Origin: an uncultured Oscillospiraceae bacterium
GTDB taxonomy: Bacteria > Bacillota > Clostridia > Oscillospirales > Acutalibacteraceae
DNA length: 21,018 nt
Assembly (NCBI GenBank): GCA_959601025.1
Contig: CAUGOD010000044.1
Location: 1 to 21,018, forward strand
Direction: 5' to 3'
This document shows, piece by piece, positions 19,365 through 21,018 of the stretch. Position 1 is the stretch's first letter. Every line of letters starts with the position of its first letter. Made by a program: the position numbers and the translations under genes. The notes beneath the pieces are model-generated. The model was not told the origin of the DNA, searched no databases, and saw only the letters and a program-made list of their open reading frames with translations.

Positions 19365-20861
19365 ATGTTAATGCCCCATATGCCCCACATGTCCCGCCTC
19401 TCCGGCCGAAAATCCGGAAAACGGCTGTCCCTCCTGTTGGCGGCCGCCCTGTTGTTCGCCGCCCTTCCCCTTTCCGCTACCGCAGAGGAAGACGAGCCTG
19501 TACTGCGCACTGAACCCTTGAACTGCGCTTCGTTCACTAAGGACGAATCGAACGAAGACGAGGGCTGGAGCTGGAACGCCGCGGACAAAACGCTGACGCT
19601 CCGCGACTTTCTGTTGATGCAGGAAGACGACGCGCTTCTCGGCATTCAGCTGCCGGCGGACTCCACCCTGGTGCTCGCAGGTGAAGGCGGAAACCTCCTT
19701 TCTGGCGCGGGAACAAGCGGCTGTGGGATTCAGGCCGAAGGGAACCTGACGATCACAGGGGAAGGAACCCTGATGATTACTCTGGCAAACGAAGAGCCTG
19801 CCGGAGCGCTCCAAGGCATTCAGTGTACAGGCGATCTGACGTTTGATCTGACCGACAGCCAGTCCGGCGGCGTTATGGTTATCGTCGGCCCGGTGGCGGA
19901 GGGCGACTGTCTCGGCATTGCGGCCGGCGGCGATATCGCCGTCAGCGGCGGCAATATCGTGACGATGGCCGGCGGCGCGGAGGGTGGCGGCCGTTCCGCA
20001 GGCGTCCGCGCCATCGGAGACATAACGGTTTCCGGTGGGATGCTGGTGGCTGCCGCCGGTCTGGGCGGAACGTCCGGCAGTCAGGCGCTTTACGGCAAAA
20101 ACGTGACGGTTGAGGGCGGTCTTGTGGTTGGCCTGAGCGGCATTTCGCTTGACGGCGACATTGCCGGCGCCGCCGACAGCGCCTGCATCGGCGTTTATAC
20201 CGAAAACAGCCTGACCGTTTCCGGCGGCGCCATTCTGGCGGCGGCGAATCCGGAAAGCGAAAACGCCTGCGCCTTCTACAACGCCGGAAGCGAGAACGGC
20301 TCGATCGAAGCGGCGGATATGTACCTCTACACCACCGAGGATGGCGAGTTCTTCGATGTTCCCGCCGTTGTGAAGGAGGACGGAAGCGGTCTCGCCCTTC
20401 CGGACGATCCCAGTGTTTCCATATCCCAGGCGATCATTTCGGAAAATCTATACCTGGACGCCATTTGGGACGGCGATGAGGAGCAGCACTGGCATCCCGC
20501 CATCTGCGGCGACGACCCCGAACTCCGCTTTGATCTGGCCGCCCATGTATGGGACAACGGCGAAATTCTGTGGGACGCCACCGAGACCGAAGAAGGGGAA
20601 AAGCTCTTCACCTGCCTGATCTGCCAGCTGACGCGGAGCGAAACGATCCCCACGCTGGCCAAGCCTTCGGATTCCACCGTCCCCGGCGCCACGTCGTCGA
20701 CTGAAGCCACGGTATCAACCGCCACGCCGGCTTCGGCCAAGCCGACCAGTCCGGCAACGGGAGATTCCGGTTCCGCCCTGTCTTTCTCTGTTCTGGCAGC
20801 CGGCGCGCTGGGCCTTGCCGTTTCCCTAGCGCTTTCGAAGCGCCGCCGGACCCGCGCATAA
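19365..20861 (+). CDS. Secreted cell-wall-anchored surface protein with beta-repeat domain and variant sorting signal
   Basis: A 498-aa protein with a signal peptide (basic 11-20, hydrophobic 21-36, probable cut after SATA at 40). Residues about 65-350 consist of short beta-strand repeats rich in Gly/Ala, such as GDIAVSGGNIVTMAGG and GDITVSGGMLVAAAG, suggesting a parallel beta-helix or carbohydrate-binding fold. Residues 376-430 resemble the short module HVWDxG...TC-x2-C...E.IP (Cys417, Cys420) that recurs in Firmicutes surface proteins. A Ser/Thr/Pro/Ala linker (434-462) leads to SPATGD (462-467), a helix (about 472-490) and KRRR, a sortase-type signal with PATGD instead of LPxTG. AAGGAG lies 8 nt before the ATG. 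No sortase is in the window. The ligand is unknown. Confidence 0.85.
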   Translation: MLMPHMPHMSRLSGRKSGKRLSLLLAAALLFAALPLSATAEEDEPVLRTEPLNCASFTKDESNEDEGWSWNAADKTLTLRDFLLMQEDDALLGIQLPADSTLVLAGEGGNLLSGAGTSGCGIQAEGNLTITGEGTLMITLANEEPAGALQGIQCTGDLTFDLTDSQSGGVMVIVGPVAEGDCLGIAAGGDIAVSGGNIVTMAGGAEGGGRSAGVRAIGDITVSGGMLVAAAGLGGTSGSQALYGKNVTVEGGLVVGLSGISLDGDIAGAADSACIGVYTENSLTVSGGAILAAANPESENACAFYNAGSENGSIEAADMYLYTTEDGEFFDVPAVVKEDGSGLALPDDPSVSISQAIISENLYLDAIWDGDEEQHWHPAICGDDPELRFDLAAHVWDNGEILWDATETEEGEKLFTCLICQLTRSETIPTLAKPSDSTVPGATSSTEATVSTATPASAKPTSPATGDSGSALSFSVLAAGALGLAVSLALSKRRRTRA

Positions 20862-20963
20862 GAGACGGCCTCGTTTGATGGCTTGCCACGGCGATATTCC
20901 AACAGAGCCGTAGGATTCTCCGACAGCGGCTGATAAAACTGCAAACCGCCGCGCAACCGTTGG

Positions 20964-21018
20964 TGAACTGCACCCCATTAGTTAGACAAGTATGATATAC
21001 TTGTACTAAGGAATGGGG
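20964..21018 (+). mobile_element. Terminal end of an IS3-family-like insertion sequence (truncated by window edge)
   Basis: Starts TGAACTGCACCCCATTAG and runs rightward out of the window; the first 52 bp are a perfect inverted copy of 1-52. It carries the same 8-bp-arm hairpin (20986-21004) and an AAGGA motif near the edge. It lies 102 bp after the stop of the surface protein gene. Because both edges show the same end pointing outward, the two copies are in opposite orientation. Confidence 0.7.

Noticed and set aside
20327..20956. Minus-strand frame entering from the right IS end that reads FYQPLSENPTALLEYRRG
   Set aside because: The first 30 codons look protein-like and could be a gene remnant cut by the IS, but the frame runs on without stop through the antisense of the surface protein, so there is no proper end and no support.
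1..21018. Composite transposon defined by the two IS ends
   Set aside because: The cargo is chromosomal housekeeping (rny, folE, fakA, recG). There are no resistance or transfer genes and no evidence that the block moves as a unit.

Overview
The window reads as 21 kb of chromosome from a GC-rich Gram-positive anaerobe, most likely a Clostridia member of the Oscillospiraceae/Ruminococcaceae type. The evidence is the Firmicutes gene set (rny-ymdB, yloU-yloV, recG, sulfatase-fold membrane enzyme, CE4 deacetylase, amidases), strong AGGAGG ribosome binding sites, sigma-A promoters, a sortase signal of the variant form SPATGD, and IS150/IS3-type insertion-sequence ends. Genus is not determinable by eye. 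I saw no tRNA, rRNA, CRISPR array, phage or plasmid gene.

Both window edges are the same 52-bp sequence in opposite orientation. It begins with an IS3-family-like terminus (TGAACTGCACCCC...) and points outward at each end. The segment is therefore bounded by two copies of one insertion sequence, probably where a repeat broke the assembly.

Layout. Left part (90-5201, all minus strand): alpha/beta hydrolase; membrane-anchored Zn amidase (Amidase_2); five-helix membrane phosphotransferase of the LtaS/sulfatase fold; GtrB/DPM1-type glycosyltransferase with two C-terminal helices. The last two suggest modification of a lipid-linked envelope polymer. Middle (5401-6456, plus): a cysteine-rich heptad-repeat protein of unknown function behind an RBS-masking hairpin, and a small conserved-looking 62-aa protein. 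Then folE (minus), with a strong divergent promoter and a leader of about 160 nt, faces rny (RNase Y) with its own leader of about 215 nt. rny is followed by ymdB, as in Bacillus, but each has its own promoter and terminator.

Next on the plus strand are an orphan family-5 solute-binding lipoprotein (TTG start), yloU (Asp23/Gls24 family), yloV/fakA (fatty acid kinase) and a glyoxalase. A minus-strand envelope pair follows (exported polysaccharide deacetylase, then an Amidase_3-SH3 protein), trailed by an overlooked 61-codon reading frame whose best-placed initiator is AUA. recG is on the plus strand behind a leader that carries two tandem 47-bp hairpin units. The last gene is a secreted, sortase-type surface protein driven by a near-consensus promoter whose transcript starts in a long stem-loop.

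Most of the window is housekeeping and envelope biology. No defence or mobile system is visible beyond the IS ends. The less ordinary items are the Cys-rich heptad protein with its leader, the AUA-start small ORF, the recG tandem hairpins, an orphan promoter aimed antisense at folE, and the Amidase_3 lacking the usual first His ligand.
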